Shown here piece after piece: positions 18,213 through 26,977 of a stretch of 64,000 nt of DNA. Location: NCBI RefSeq assembly GCF_014268445.2, contig NZ_CP077089.1, positions 1,171,501 through 1,235,500 of the forward strand. The letters run 5' to 3'. The DNA is from Pseudomonas tensinigenes. Its GTDB lineage: Bacteria > Pseudomonadota > Gammaproteobacteria > Pseudomonadales > Pseudomonadaceae. The notes below the pieces were generated by a model. That model had not been told where the DNA came from. It was given only the letters and a program-made list of their open reading frames with translations, and searched no databases. The number at the start of each line of letters is the position of its first letter. The stretch's first letter is position 1. The position numbers were made by a program, and so were the translations under genes.

Positions 18213-20783
18213 TTAATAGACGTCGCGGCGATAGCGGCCCTGCTCAATCAGGCGTTCGACTTCAGCGGCACCGAGGATGTCGTTGAGTGCCTGGTCCACG
18301 CCTGATGCCATCCCCTGCAAACTGCCGCAGATATAGATGACAGCACCGTCGGCCAGCCACTTCTTCAACTCCTCAGCCGACTCACGCAAACGATCCTGCA
18401 CATAAACCTTCTCCGCCTGATCCCGCGAAAACGCCAGATCCAGCCGCTCCAGATCACCATTGATCAACCACTCTTCCAGCTCCGCACGGCAGAGGAAATC
18501 GTGTTCACGATTACGCTCGCCAAACAGCAACCACTGGCGCTGTTGACCATCGGCAATCCGCGCCTTGAGCAAGCTGCGCAGTCCTGCGATGCCGGTGCCG
18601 TTGCCCAAAAGAATCATCGGCACTGGTTCGTTCGGCAGATGGAAACCACTGTTGCGCCGCACCCGCAAACTGATGCTGCCCCCCACCGGCGCATGCTCGG
18701 TCAGCCAGCCGGAACCAATGCCGAGGCTGCCATCCGAATGCTGCTCCTGACGCACGATCAACTCCAGCACGCCGTCGGCGGCAATCGAGGCGATCGAGTA
18801 CTCGCGCATGGCCAGCGGCACCATCGCATCGACCAGCGATTGCGCATGCAAACCGACCAGATGGGCGCGGTGCTCGGGCAATTGCCGCGACGCCAGCGCG
18901 ACTTCCAGAGGTTCGTCGAGGCCGTTGATTTTCACTGTGGTCTCGCCACGAATGCCGAGGCCGTCGAGGAAGTTTTCGATGGCCCACGGGCAGTTGCGTG
19001 GCAGTACTTCGACCAGGTCGCCGGCCAGCCAACTGCTGGTGTTCGGTGCGCTCAAGCCCAACAGATAAACCGGTGAGCCGCTGCTGTCCGGGTTCATCAG
19101 CTCACGGCGCAGCAGCGTCCAGTTGTCGTAGCTTGGCGCTTGCCAAGTGTCGATCGGCGCTTGCCCGGTGAGCAGGCCCAATTGAGTCTGCCAGTGACGC
19201 AGGGCATACGGATCACCGCTGTCGACTTCCACTGGCGCAAACAGGGTCTTGCCGCCGTGCTCGCTTAGCCATTGATGCAGGCGCTTGGCGAAACCACAGA
19301 AGTGCTGATACTGACGATCGCCGAGACCGAGCACCGAGTAATTCAGGCTGTCGAGCGTTGCCGCCTTGCCGAGCACTTTGCGCTCAAATCCGCGCGCGCT
19401 GTCCGGTGCTTCGCCGTCGCCAAACGTGCTCACCACAAACAGCGCGTTGTTCGATTCACGCAGATCCTGCTCGCTGACATTGGCCAGTGGCTGCACCTTC
19501 ACCGGCAATCCGGCGGCTTGCAATTGCCCGGCGGTCTGCCACGCCAGTTGCTCGGCAAAACCGCTCTGGCTGGCGAAACCGATCAGCCACGCCGAAGCAT
19601 CGCCGGCCGGTTGAGCGAGGCCTTTGCGCGCATCCTTGATCTGCTTTTTCTTGCGCCGACGATCGAGGTACAGCAGCCATCCGGTGATGAAAAACAGCGG
19701 CATGCACACCGCTGCGAGCGTGATGATGATCCGCCCGACCAGGCCGAAGTAACTGCCGACGTGCAGCGCATAAATGCTGGTCAGCAGTTGCGCCTTGAAG
19801 CTCTTGTCGGCGTAGCGGTCGACACGTTTGACGATGCCGGTGGCCGGGTCGAGGGTGATCTGGTTAAGCGCGCGATCGTGCGGCGAAGTTTCCAGCAGAT
19901 AGAAAACGATCGCCGGTTGACCGGCCACTGGCGGCATCCGAATGTTGTAGGCAGACAAGCCGGGACCGGCAGCGCTGTAAATGCTGCTCCACATTGCCGC
20001 ATAGTCAGCGGTCGGCGCTGGACCTTCCGGCGCCGGGCCGCGACCGCCGCGCACGCGCTCGTTTTGCGGCGCGTCGGAGAGCAATTTGGTCAGGCCTTTG
20101 TTATACCACTCGTACGACCACGACAACCCGGTCAACGCCAGCAGCAGATAAACCAGCAGGCACCAGGTACCGGCCACCGAATGCAGATCCCAGTTGAAGG
20201 CGCGGCCCTTTTTCTTCCAGTCCAGCGTCAGCCAGACGCGCCAGCTGTTCCACTGACGCGGCCAGCGCAGGTACAGGCCGGAGAGGCAGAAGAACAACAG
20301 AATCAGCGTGCAGGCGCCGGTGATGTTGCGCCCGGTATCGCCCATCGCGAGGAAGCGGTGCAACTGCAGCATCAGGCCGAAGAAATCCTGGCCGACGGCA
20401 TCGCCCATGAACTCGCCGGTGTAGGGATCGAAGTAGCGCATCTCGCCACGACGTTCGCCTTTGGGCGGGGTGAAGTAGACGCGCGCCGCGCTGCCGCTGT
20501 CGGTTTCAACCCAGAGCATCGAGACCTTTTTGCCGGACGTGGCTTCGATGCGCTCGACCAGCTCCACCGGTGGCAAGACACCGGCGACCTGTTTTTCTAC
20601 TTGCAGGACGGACGGATTCAGCGCCCGCAGGATTTCGTCCTGAAACGAATAGGCCGCGCCGGTGATGCCCATCAACGCCAGCACCAGGCCTGCGGTGATG
20701 CCAAAAAACCAGTGCAACTGGAACAGGGTTTTCTTCAACACGTCACTCGCCGTCCATTCGGAAATTGTCTTCACGGCGCGCAT
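18213..20783 (-). CDS. PepSY domain / flavodoxin / FAD-NAD(P) reductase fusion (PiuB-like)
   Basis: This 856-residue inner-membrane fusion is likely an NAD(P)H-driven ferric reductase acting on imported iron-siderophore. Residues about 15-370 are a PepSY-associated membrane domain with TM helices ([59 protein letters not shown]). About 395-530 form a flavodoxin domain ([26 protein letters not shown]). The rest is an FAD (REYSIASI) and NAD(P) ([11 protein letters not shown]) reductase module ending in the usual C-terminal helix. ATG 20783 is chosen because the upstream TTG at 20837 lies inside a terminator hairpin. It corresponds by position to the oxidoreductase downstream of piuA in P. aeruginosa. 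Confidence 0.88.
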   Translation of the reverse strand: MRAVKTISEWTASDVLKKTLFQLHWFFGITAGLVLALMGITGAAYSFQDEILRALNPSVLQVEKQVAGVLPPVELVERIEATSGKKVSMLWVETDSGSAARVYFTPPKGERRGEMRYFDPYTGEFMGDAVGQDFFGLMLQLHRFLAMGDTGRNITGACTLILLFFCLSGLYLRWPRQWNSWRVWLTLDWKKKGRAFNWDLHSVAGTWCLLVYLLLALTGLSWSYEWYNKGLTKLLSDAPQNERVRGGRGPAPEGPAPTADYAAMWSSIYSAAGPGLSAYNIRMPPVAGQPAIVFYLLETSPHDRALNQITLDPATGIVKRVDRYADKSFKAQLLTSIYALHVGSYFGLVGRIIITLAAVCMPLFFITGWLLYLDRRRKKKQIKDARKGLAQPAGDASAWLIGFASQSGFAEQLAWQTAGQLQAAGLPVKVQPLANVSEQDLRESNNALFVVSTFGDGEAPDSARGFERKVLGKAATLDSLNYSVLGLGDRQYQHFCGFAKRLHQWLSEHGGKTLFAPVEVDSGDPYALRHWQTQLGLLTGQAPIDTWQAPSYDNWTLLRRELMNPDSSGSPVYLLGLSAPNTSSWLAGDLVEVLPRNCPWAIENFLDGLGIRGETTVKINGLDEPLEVALASRQLPEHRAHLVGLHAQSLVDAMVPLAMREYSIASIAADGVLELIVRQEQHSDGSLGIGSGWLTEHAPVGGSISLRVRRNSGFHLPNEPVPMILLGNGTGIAGLRSLLKARIADGQQRQWLLFGERNREHDFLCRAELEEWLINGDLERLDLAFSRDQAEKVYVQDRLRESAEELKKWLADGAVIYICGSLQGMASGVDQALNDILGAAEVERLIEQGRYRRDVY

Positions 20784-20822
20784 TATGCCGTGGGTTATCG
20801 AGAAGCGTTCTTTCTTACGCAC

Positions 20823-20853
20823 AAAAGCCCCGTTCAATTGAATGAACGGGGCT
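20823..20853 (-). terminator. Intrinsic terminator after the TonB receptor gene
   Basis: AGCCCCGTTCA / TGAACGGGGCT form a perfect 11-bp stem with a 6-base loop. Read leftward it is followed by TTTTGT. It ends the piuA transcript and lies just upstream of the reductase gene. Confidence 0.88.
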
Positions 20854-20873
20854 GAGCCTTGCGGCGCATACCT

Positions 20874-20962
20874 TGTGGGAGCGAGCCTGCTCGCGAAGGC
20901 GGCGTGTCAGTCAGCCTCGACTTGACTGACCCAGCGCTTTCGCGAGCAGGCTCGCCCCCACA
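20874..20962. repeat. REPIN, type A
   Basis: TGTGGGAGCGAGCCTGCTCG and CGAGCAGGCTCGCCCCCACA flank about 48 bases. It lies 14 bases beyond the receptor stop codon and before the terminator, so it is probably transcribed in the receptor mRNA. Confidence 0.9.
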
Positions 20963-20976
20963 GGTTTCCACATCGG

Positions 20977-23298
20977 TCAGAAGTGGAAGTTGGTGCTCAA
21001 CAGTGCCGTACGGCCCGCCGCCTGGTTGGCGAAGTGGGTCGAGAAGGCTTTGTCGTAGTAGGTTTCGTTGGTCAGGTTTTGCACGTTGAGTTGCAGGTCG
21101 ACGTTCTTGGTCAGCTTGTAAGCCGCCATCGCGTCGTAGCGAACATACGAGTCAACCATGGTGGTGTTGGCCACGCTGCCGTACACGTCGTCGACGTAGA
21201 ACGCACCGCCACCGATGGTCAGCTTCGGCGTGACCTGGTAAGTGGTCCACAGGCTGGCGCTGTTTTTCGGCGTGTTAGGCAGTTCGTTGCCATCGTTGGC
21301 CTTGCCCAGCGGGCCGCCATCGACTTGTTCGCTGTCCATGAAGGCGTAACCGGCGAACACTTGCCACTTGTCAGTGATCTTGCCGCTGGCCGAGAGCTCG
21401 ACACCTTGCACACGGGTCTTGCCGGCGTTTTCGTACGACGTGGTGTCGACTTGCACACGAGCGTTTTCTTTCTCGGTGCGGAAGATGTCAGCGGTCAGCG
21501 ACAGGCGATCGTTGAGCAGATCCCACTTGGTGCCGATTTCATAGTTCTTGGTGGTTTCCGGCTCCATGTCGCTGCTCAGCAGGTTGCCGCTGCGATCCGG
21601 GGTGCCGCCCAAGGGGTTGCCTTCCTGACCCTCGCCCAAGGTGTTGCCCGGTGGCGTGGCCGAGGTGGCGTAGGAGGCGTAGATGCTGCCGTTTTCCGCC
21701 GGCTTGTAGACGACGCCGAACTGACCGGTGACGAACTCGCTGGTGTCATCACCCTTGGACGTGGTGGTGCCGGCAGCGTTGTAGGTCTTGTAGTCAGTGT
21801 CGAAGTGGTCGTAACGCAGCCCCATGTTCACCAGCCACTGCTCGTTCAGCTCCAGCGTATCGAATACATACAGCGCGTAGGTGTTGGCCTGGGTGTCGGT
21901 GCCGGCGTAGTTGCGCGAGATTGCGCCGTTCCACGGGTCGTTCGGGTTCGGGTTCGACAGCGAGGTGCAGTTGTAGTTACTCGACGCGCCGATCATCGAC
22001 GGTGTGCAGTTGCTGCTCGCGGCCACATTAGTGGTGCGCGGCGTGGTGTCGGTGTTGACGTTATACGAGGACTTCTGGCTTTCCTCACGGGTGTATTCAA
22101 CGCCGGTGGAAAAGCTGTTCTTGAAGCCGGCGACGTAGAAGTTACCGAACAGGTCAGTCTGGTTGGTGGTGGTCTCGGTATTGCTCACCCGAGTATTCGC
22201 CCGACGCCAGAGGCTGCCATTGTTGACGTTGCCCTTGCTGTCGTCCGGCTGGGTCAGGATGTAATCCTGCATGCTGGTGCCGTGGCGCAGGGTGTTCTTG
22301 ATCGTCAGCGAGTCGCTCAGATCGTGTTCGATGGCGAAGGTTGCGGTGTCGGTGCGGCCCTTGCGGAAGTCGCGATCCAGACCGTAGAAGTTGCTGTGAT
22401 CACCGCCGGCGTATGGCTTGTCCGGATTGGACTTGGTGCGTGCAGCGGAGCCGCCGGCCGGAATGGTGTACGGCACGCCCGAATCCGGGGTGTCGTTGCT
22501 TTCGAGATGGTAGTAGTCGAGGTTGACGCGGGTGTCGGTGCCCAGGCCAAACGCCAGGGACGGCGCGATACCCCAGCGGTCGTAATCGACCTTGTCGCGA
22601 CCGGCGACATTGCTCTCGTGGCTCATCAGGTTCAGACGGCCAGCAGCGGTGTCGCTGAACTGGTAGTTGCCGTCGAGGGTGTAACGCTGGGTCTGGTCGG
22701 AGCCCCAGGTGAAGCCGCCATCGAACGAGTTGCCCAGGTGGGCTTTCTTGCTCACCAGGTTGATGCTGCCGCCTGCCGCGCCACGACCGCCGATGGCGGA
22801 GTTAGGGCCCTTGCTGACTTCGATGTTTTCCACGGCGAAGATCTCGCGGCTCTGCGAACCGGTGTCGCGCACGCCGTCGAGGTAGGTGTCGCCCTGGGCG
22901 TCGAAACCACGAATGAACGGACGGTCGCCCTGTGGGTTGCCGCCTTCACCGGCGCCGAAGGTGATGCCCGGCACGGTGCGCAGCGCGTCCTGCATGTTCA
23001 GGGCGCCGGTGTCTTTGAGTACTTGTTGCGGAATCACGGTGACCGAGCGCGGCGTGTCGACCAGCGGCGCGGTGTACTTGGGCGAGGAGGCTTTTTCGAC
23101 CTGGTAGGACGTCGAGTCCTGGGCTTCGCCAGTGATGGCGGTTGCGTCCAGGGCGATGGCATTGCCGGCGGCTTTGCTGTCGGTTTTTTCCGCAGCGAAG
23201 ACCATCTGGCCAGCGGAGCCGGCGGTGATTGCCACACCGATTGCAGAGGCGAGCAGACGTGGTGAACTGACCGGTAATTGTGCGTGTTGACGTGCCAT
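20977..23298 (-). CDS. piuA: TonB-dependent siderophore receptor (PiuA/Fiu type)
   Basis: This is an outer-membrane, TonB-driven receptor for ferric catecholate-type siderophores. ATG 23298 gives 773 residues and has a strong GGGGAGGGG site; the frame upstream to 23361 is not needed. Order: an N-terminal export region; signal-like GQMVFAAE; plug domain from about residue 70 (DTPRSVTVIPQQVLKDTG; FIRGFDAQGDTYLDGVRDTG; VSKGPNSAIGGRGAAGGSIN); and a 22-strand barrel ending in the aromatic LLSTNFHF. It is divergent from piuC, with a Fur-like palindrome between. The neighbours (reductase, piuC, SEL1) match PA4513-PA4516. The exact ligand is not shown. Confidence 0.92.
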   Translation of the reverse strand: MARQHAQLPVSSPRLLASAIGVAITAGSAGQMVFAAEKTDSKAAGNAIALDATAITGEAQDSTSYQVEKASSPKYTAPLVDTPRSVTVIPQQVLKDTGALNMQDALRTVPGITFGAGEGGNPQGDRPFIRGFDAQGDTYLDGVRDTGSQSREIFAVENIEVSKGPNSAIGGRGAAGGSINLVSKKAHLGNSFDGGFTWGSDQTQRYTLDGNYQFSDTAAGRLNLMSHESNVAGRDKVDYDRWGIAPSLAFGLGTDTRVNLDYYHLESNDTPDSGVPYTIPAGGSAARTKSNPDKPYAGGDHSNFYGLDRDFRKGRTDTATFAIEHDLSDSLTIKNTLRHGTSMQDYILTQPDDSKGNVNNGSLWRRANTRVSNTETTTNQTDLFGNFYVAGFKNSFSTGVEYTREESQKSSYNVNTDTTPRTTNVAASSNCTPSMIGASSNYNCTSLSNPNPNDPWNGAISRNYAGTDTQANTYALYVFDTLELNEQWLVNMGLRYDHFDTDYKTYNAAGTTTSKGDDTSEFVTGQFGVVYKPAENGSIYASYATSATPPGNTLGEGQEGNPLGGTPDRSGNLLSSDMEPETTKNYEIGTKWDLLNDRLSLTADIFRTEKENARVQVDTTSYENAGKTRVQGVELSASGKITDKWQVFAGYAFMDSEQVDGGPLGKANDGNELPNTPKNSASLWTTYQVTPKLTIGGGAFYVDDVYGSVANTTMVDSYVRYDAMAAYKLTKNVDLQLNVQNLTNETYYDKAFSTHFANQAAGRTALLSTNFHF

Positions 23299-23363
23299 TT
23301 TTATTCCCCTCCCCAAGGATTTGAGGCGGCGGAATATAGGGTAAACAGGTATTCGTATCAATT

Positions 23364-23382
23364 GCGAAACATTGTTATTCGC
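23364..23382. promoter_or_regulatory. Candidate Fur box between piuA and piuC
   Basis: GCGAAACATTGTTATTCGC is a 19-base interrupted palindrome (GCGAA...TTCGC) 66 bases upstream of piuA. Its length and AT-rich centre fit a Fur site, though it matches the classical consensus only partly. A second AT-rich stretch near 23458-23476 (AATAAGAATCAATACCATT) is a possible site for piuC. Confidence 0.4.
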
Positions 23383-23505
23383 ACTGAATTTACATTCTTT
23401 ACAATTTAACCTTACGGTTTTTGCCAGTTCATTCGTCTCTCGGGTTTTACACAGTCAATAAGAATCAATACCATTGCCGCCTCTTTGCCATCAGGTGACA
23501 TCGCC

Positions 23506-24186
23506 ATGCTGCTGCACATCCCCGCACTGTTCGCGAAAGAAGAAGTGCAGCGCATTCGTGAGGCACTGGAGCAGGCCGATTGGGCCGATGGCAAGATCAC
23601 CGCCGGCTTTCAATCGGCCAAGGCAAAGCACAATCTGCAACTGCCAGAAGGTCATCCGCTGGCCAAGGAAATCGGCGTGGCGATGCTTGAACGGCTGTGG
23701 AAAAATCCGCTGTTCATGTCCGCCGCGCTGCCGCACAAAGTCTTCCCGCCGTTAGTGAACTGTTACACGGCCGGTGGCAGCTTCGATTTCCACATCGACA
23801 ACGCCGTGCGCCAGCCCAAGGGCAGCATCGAACGGGTACGTACCGATCTGTCGGCGACGCTGTTTTTCAGTGAGCCTGAGGATTACGACGGCGGCGAACT
23901 GGAAATCCAGGACACCTACGGCACCCAGCAGGTGAAACTGCCGGCCGGCGATATGGTGTTGTACCCCGGCACCAGCCTGCACAAGGTCAACGCGGTCACT
24001 CGTGGTGCGCGTTATGCGTCGTTTTTCTGGACGCAAAGTCTGGTGCGGGAAGACAGTCAGCGTGCGTTGCTGTTCGAGATGGACGGGGCGATTCAACAGC
24101 TCACGCAGGACATGCCTGATCACCCTTCGCTGATCCGCCTCACCGGTACGTATCACAACTTGCTGCGGCGCTGGGTCGAGGTATGA
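23506..24186 (+). CDS. piuC: Fe(II)/2-oxoglutarate-dependent dioxygenase PiuC (PKHD-type)
   Basis: PiuC is a cytoplasmic prolyl-4-hydroxylase-like oxygenase linked to iron uptake; its substrate is not known. ATG 23506 (MLLHIPALF) gives the usual 226 residues and has AGGTGA in front. The facial triad is visible: His96 and Asp98 in FHIDNA, His159 in GTSLHKV, and Arg169 (RGARY) for 2-oxoglutarate. It is divergent from piuA and overlaps the SEL1 gene by four bases (ATGA). Confidence 0.95.
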   Translation: MLLHIPALFAKEEVQRIREALEQADWADGKITAGFQSAKAKHNLQLPEGHPLAKEIGVAMLERLWKNPLFMSAALPHKVFPPLVNCYTAGGSFDFHIDNAVRQPKGSIERVRTDLSATLFFSEPEDYDGGELEIQDTYGTQQVKLPAGDMVLYPGTSLHKVNAVTRGARYASFFWTQSLVREDSQRALLFEMDGAIQQLTQDMPDHPSLIRLTGTYHNLLRRWVEV

Positions 24187-24923
24187 GTTTCCAACTGCGT
24201 CGCGCGGAAGTCCTCGACGGCGAACAACTCAGTGCCATGCTCGGCGAAAGCCCGGCACGCGCGGCGCAGGCAATTCTGCTGGCGGCGGGTGAGGGCGAAG
24301 TTGAGGCGCAGGCGTTGCTTGGACAGATCCTGCTGGATGGCCAGGGCATCGCACAGGACCAAGCCCTGGCGCTGCGCTGGTTTGGCATCGCCGCCGGGCG
24401 TGGGCATCTGATGGCGCGCAACATGCTCGGGCGTTGTCATGAGCATGGTTGGGGCATTGCGGCGGATGCGTCGGTTGCTGCGCAGCATTATCGGATTGCA
24501 GCGGAGGCGGGGCTGGATTGGGCGATGTACAACCTCGCCAATCTGCTCGCGACGGGGCGGGGGGTGGCGGTGGATCATCGGCAGGCGCTGGCGCTGTATC
24601 GGCGTGCGGCTGAGTTGGGCCATGCGAAATCGATGAATTTGTTTGGGCGGTATCTGGAGGACGGGCAGGTGTGCCCGGCGAATCCGTTAGCGGCGCGCGA
24701 TTGGTATCGGCGTTCGGCCGAGGGTGGGGATTTTCGTGGGCAGTTCAGTTTCGCGGCGGTGTTGGCGGATGAAGGGCGGATTGATGAGGCGGTCGATTGG
24801 CTTGAGAAAGCATTGGCCGGCGGTAATCTGAATTTTCTGCGGGTGGCGAGTCAGACGTTGGCGAGTGCTGTAGATCCGAAAATTCAGGCGTTGGCTGGGC
24901 GGTATGCGCTTCGGTGCCAATAG
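24183..24923 (+). CDS. SEL1-like repeat protein
   Basis: The 246-residue protein overlaps piuC (ATGA), so it is co-translated. From about residue 35 it carries four to five SEL1 repeats of about 36 residues, for example [60 protein letters not shown] and [20 protein letters not shown]. These form an alpha-solenoid used for protein-protein contact. No signal peptide is seen. The pairing with piuC is conserved (PA4515-PA4516 by order), suggesting a role as partner or adaptor of PiuC. A type D repeat begins directly at its stop codon. Confidence 0.9.
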   Translation: MSFQLRRAEVLDGEQLSAMLGESPARAAQAILLAAGEGEVEAQALLGQILLDGQGIAQDQALALRWFGIAAGRGHLMARNMLGRCHEHGWGIAADASVAAQHYRIAAEAGLDWAMYNLANLLATGRGVAVDHRQALALYRRAAELGHAKSMNLFGRYLEDGQVCPANPLAARDWYRRSAEGGDFRGQFSFAAVLADEGRIDEAVDWLEKALAGGNLNFLRVASQTLASAVDPKIQALAGRYALRCQ

Positions 24924-25084
24924 CCCTCACCCTAACCCTCTCCCAGAGGGAGAGGGGACTGACCGAGTTGGATGTTCCAGGTACACCGACCTGAGATATC
25001 CAGTCGACCTCAGGTTTTGAAAAGCCCCCGATCTGCTCCCTTTCCCCCTCGCCCCCTTGGGGGAGAGGGCTGGGGTGAGGGGGA
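24924..25084. repeat. Type D inverted-repeat element, one unit
   Basis: Left end CCCTCACCCTAACCCTCTCC, right end GGGGGAGAGGGCTGGGGTGA, with GACCGAGTTGGATG and a short palindrome (CCGACCTGAGAT...CGACCTCAGG) inside. It abuts the stop codon of the SEL1 gene and lies before the bidirectional terminator. Confidence 0.85.
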
Positions 25085-25124
25085 TAGATCGAAAGCACAC
25101 CACAAATCTCAAAGCCAGACACAA

Positions 25125-25152
25125 AAAAGCCCATGACACGTCATGGGCTTTT
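25125..25152 (-). terminator. Terminator after speC (bidirectional)
   Basis: AAAAGCCCATGA-CACG-TCATGGGCTTTT is a perfect palindrome with A and T flanks. It serves speC reading leftward and could also stop transcription coming from piuC-SEL1. Confidence 0.92.
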
Positions 25153-25174
25153 CACTTGCAGCTAGCAGCTGCTC

Positions 25175-26338
25175 TTACACGTAAAACGATTTCAACGGCG
25201 GAAAACCATTGAACTCAACCGCGCTGTAACTGGTGGTGTAAGCACCGGTCGACAACCAGTACAGACGATCACCAATCGCCAGGTTCAGCGGCAGACCGTA
25301 CTTGTAGTTCTCGTACATGATGTCGGCGCTGTCGCAAGTCGGGCCGGCGATCACCACTTCTTCCATCTCGCCTTTTTTCTCGGTCCAGATCGGGAACTTG
25401 ATCGCTTCGTCCATGGTTTCGATCAGGCCGGAGAACTTGCCCACATCGGTATACACCCAGCGCTCAACGGCAGTGCGCGACTTGCGTGCAACCAGCACCA
25501 CTTCGCTGACCAGAATACCGGCATTGGCGATCAGCGAACGGCCCGGCTCAAGAATGATTTCCGGCAGATCATCACCGAAATCTTCCTTGAGGAAGCGGAT
25601 GATTTCTTCGGCGTAGGTTTCCAGGCTGTTGGTGCGGGTGATGTAGTTGGCCGGGAAGCCACCGCCCATGTTGATCAGCTTCAGATGGATGCCGTCTTCT
25701 TCTTTCAGACGCTCGAAGATTACTTTGACCTTGGCGATCGCCGCGTCCCAGACGCTGATGTCGCGCTGTTGCGAACCGACGTGGAAGGAGATGCCGTAAG
25801 GCACCAGGCCGAGGTCGCGAGCGAGGATCAGCAGGTCCATGGCCATGTCGGTCTGGCAGCCGAATTTGCGCGACAGTGGCCAGTCAGCCGTGGTCGAGCC
25901 TTCGGTGAGAATACGTACATAGACTTTCGAACCCGGTGCAGCCTTGGCGATGTTGCGCAGGTCGGCTTCGGAGTCGGTGGAGAACAGGCGCACGCCCTTC
26001 TCGTAGAAGTAGCGGATGTCCTTGGATTTCTTGATGGTGTTGCCGTAGCTGATACGGTCGGCGCTGACGCCGCGATCCATCACCTTGTCCAGCTCGTAGA
26101 TCGAGGCGATGTCGAAGCTCGAACCTTTCTCTTTGAGCAGGTCGATGATCTCGACGGCCGGGTTGGCCTTGACCGCGTAGTAGACCTTGGCGAATTCGAA
26201 ACCGGCGCGCAGGTCATCGTAGGCCTGGCTGATCATCGCGGTGTCGATCACCACGAACGGGGTTTCCTGTTTGTCGGCGAACGCCTTCATTTTGTCGAAT
26301 GTAGCGCGCGCGAAATAGTCTTCGACCTGGATCGACAT
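25175..26338 (-). CDS. speC: Ornithine decarboxylase, PLP-dependent (alanine-racemase fold)
   Basis: SpeC makes putrescine from ornithine. ATG 26338 (MSIQVEDYF) gives 387 residues, the pseudomonad length, with TAGGAG in front. Lys57 in YYAVKANP is the PLP lysine. FHVGSQQRD near residue 190, GGGFPANY near 230, EPGRS near 268 and AGPTCDSAD near 325 (Cys of the second subunit's active site) are all family motifs of the eukaryotic-type ODC fold. The gene stands alone with its own terminator. The 639-base upstream region holds a terminator-like hairpin and may control expression. Confidence 0.95.
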   Translation of the reverse strand: MSIQVEDYFARATFDKMKAFADKQETPFVVIDTAMISQAYDDLRAGFEFAKVYYAVKANPAVEIIDLLKEKGSSFDIASIYELDKVMDRGVSADRISYGNTIKKSKDIRYFYEKGVRLFSTDSEADLRNIAKAAPGSKVYVRILTEGSTTADWPLSRKFGCQTDMAMDLLILARDLGLVPYGISFHVGSQQRDISVWDAAIAKVKVIFERLKEEDGIHLKLINMGGGFPANYITRTNSLETYAEEIIRFLKEDFGDDLPEIILEPGRSLIANAGILVSEVVLVARKSRTAVERWVYTDVGKFSGLIETMDEAIKFPIWTEKKGEMEEVVIAGPTCDSADIMYENYKYGLPLNLAIGDRLYWLSTGAYTTSYSAVEFNGFPPLKSFYV

Positions 26339-26442
26339 GCTGGGAGCTCCTATGGGCAAACAAGTAAAAACAATGGGTGCAAATGAACGTCCTCCGTATC
26401 CCCACTTTGGTTCGCCTACTTCCCAAGGCATGTCGCCGAAAG

Positions 26443-26480
26443 CAAAAAGGCCATGGGAGGTGCTGCTTTCCCTTGGCCTT
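26443..26480 (-). terminator. Terminator-like hairpin in the speC leader
   Basis: Read leftward, AAGGCCAAGGGA pairs with TCCCATGGCCTT (12 bp, one A-A mismatch, 10-base loop) and is followed by TTTGCTTT. It lies about 105 bases upstream of the speC start codon. It could end transcripts from the opuC operon or act as an attenuator for speC. Confidence 0.65.
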
Positions 26481-26483
26481 GCT

Positions 26484-26876
26484 GTCTCGTCGTCAGTACT
26501 TGAGCCGGATGGATCGTTTCCAGCATGGACGTTCGGCGCGAACTTTAGGGCGTGAGGGGCGTGAGATCAACTAAAAATGTCGCGTTTTTGCACGCTTCTG
26601 ACGTGCGTCGCGTTCATCACTCTTTGTAGCCGACCGAGATGACGGGCAGATGTTCCCCGCGAATTTTCAAGTGTTAAAAATACCTGCACGTTCGCGGATT
26701 ATGTCGGCGAAGTCGCGGGTAAGTATGATGGCGGCAATATCGGCGACGTTGGCCGCGAGAGGTGAGGGTGAGGGGGGATTTTGGCTGTTTCGCGGGTTGT
26801 CTCATACATGCTGTCCGATCCGCAGGTGTTGAGATTCTTTTCCGCTAGGCGAATGAAGAAAAAATCACGCAGATCC
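26484..26876. other. Intergenic region upstream of speC
   Basis: About 390 bases between the leader hairpin and the REPIN. It must hold the speC promoter on the minus strand, but no confident -35/-10 pair was found. Short open frames on both strands have no ribosome-binding site. A TGAGGGTGAGGGG stretch near 26763-26775 may be a remnant of a type D repeat end. Confidence 0.4.
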
Positions 26877-26966
26877 TGTGGGAGCGAGCCTGCTCGCGAA
26901 GGCATTTTCACAGCCAACATCATTGTTGACTGATATTGCGCTTTCGCGAGCAGGCTCGCTCCCACA
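26877..26966. repeat. REPIN, type A
   Basis: TGTGGGAGCGAGCCTGCTCG and CGAGCAGGCTCGCTCCCACA flank about 48 bases. It lies 12 bases after the last gene of the opuC operon. Confidence 0.92.
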
Positions 26967-26977
26967 GGTTTCGTGTT

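Noticed and set aside
20784..20837. TTG start for the reductase gene at 20837
   Set aside because: The codon lies inside the perfect hairpin of the receptor terminator; ATG 20783 fits better.
20983..23265. A 760-codon open frame on the plus strand opposite the TonB receptor gene
   Set aside because: It is a by-product of GC-rich codon use in the real gene; there is no ribosome site and no protein-like composition. The same holds for long antisense frames at 19272-20855, 39124-40656, 42395-44035, 44284-45672, 11114-12463, 12485-13528 and 30641-32341.
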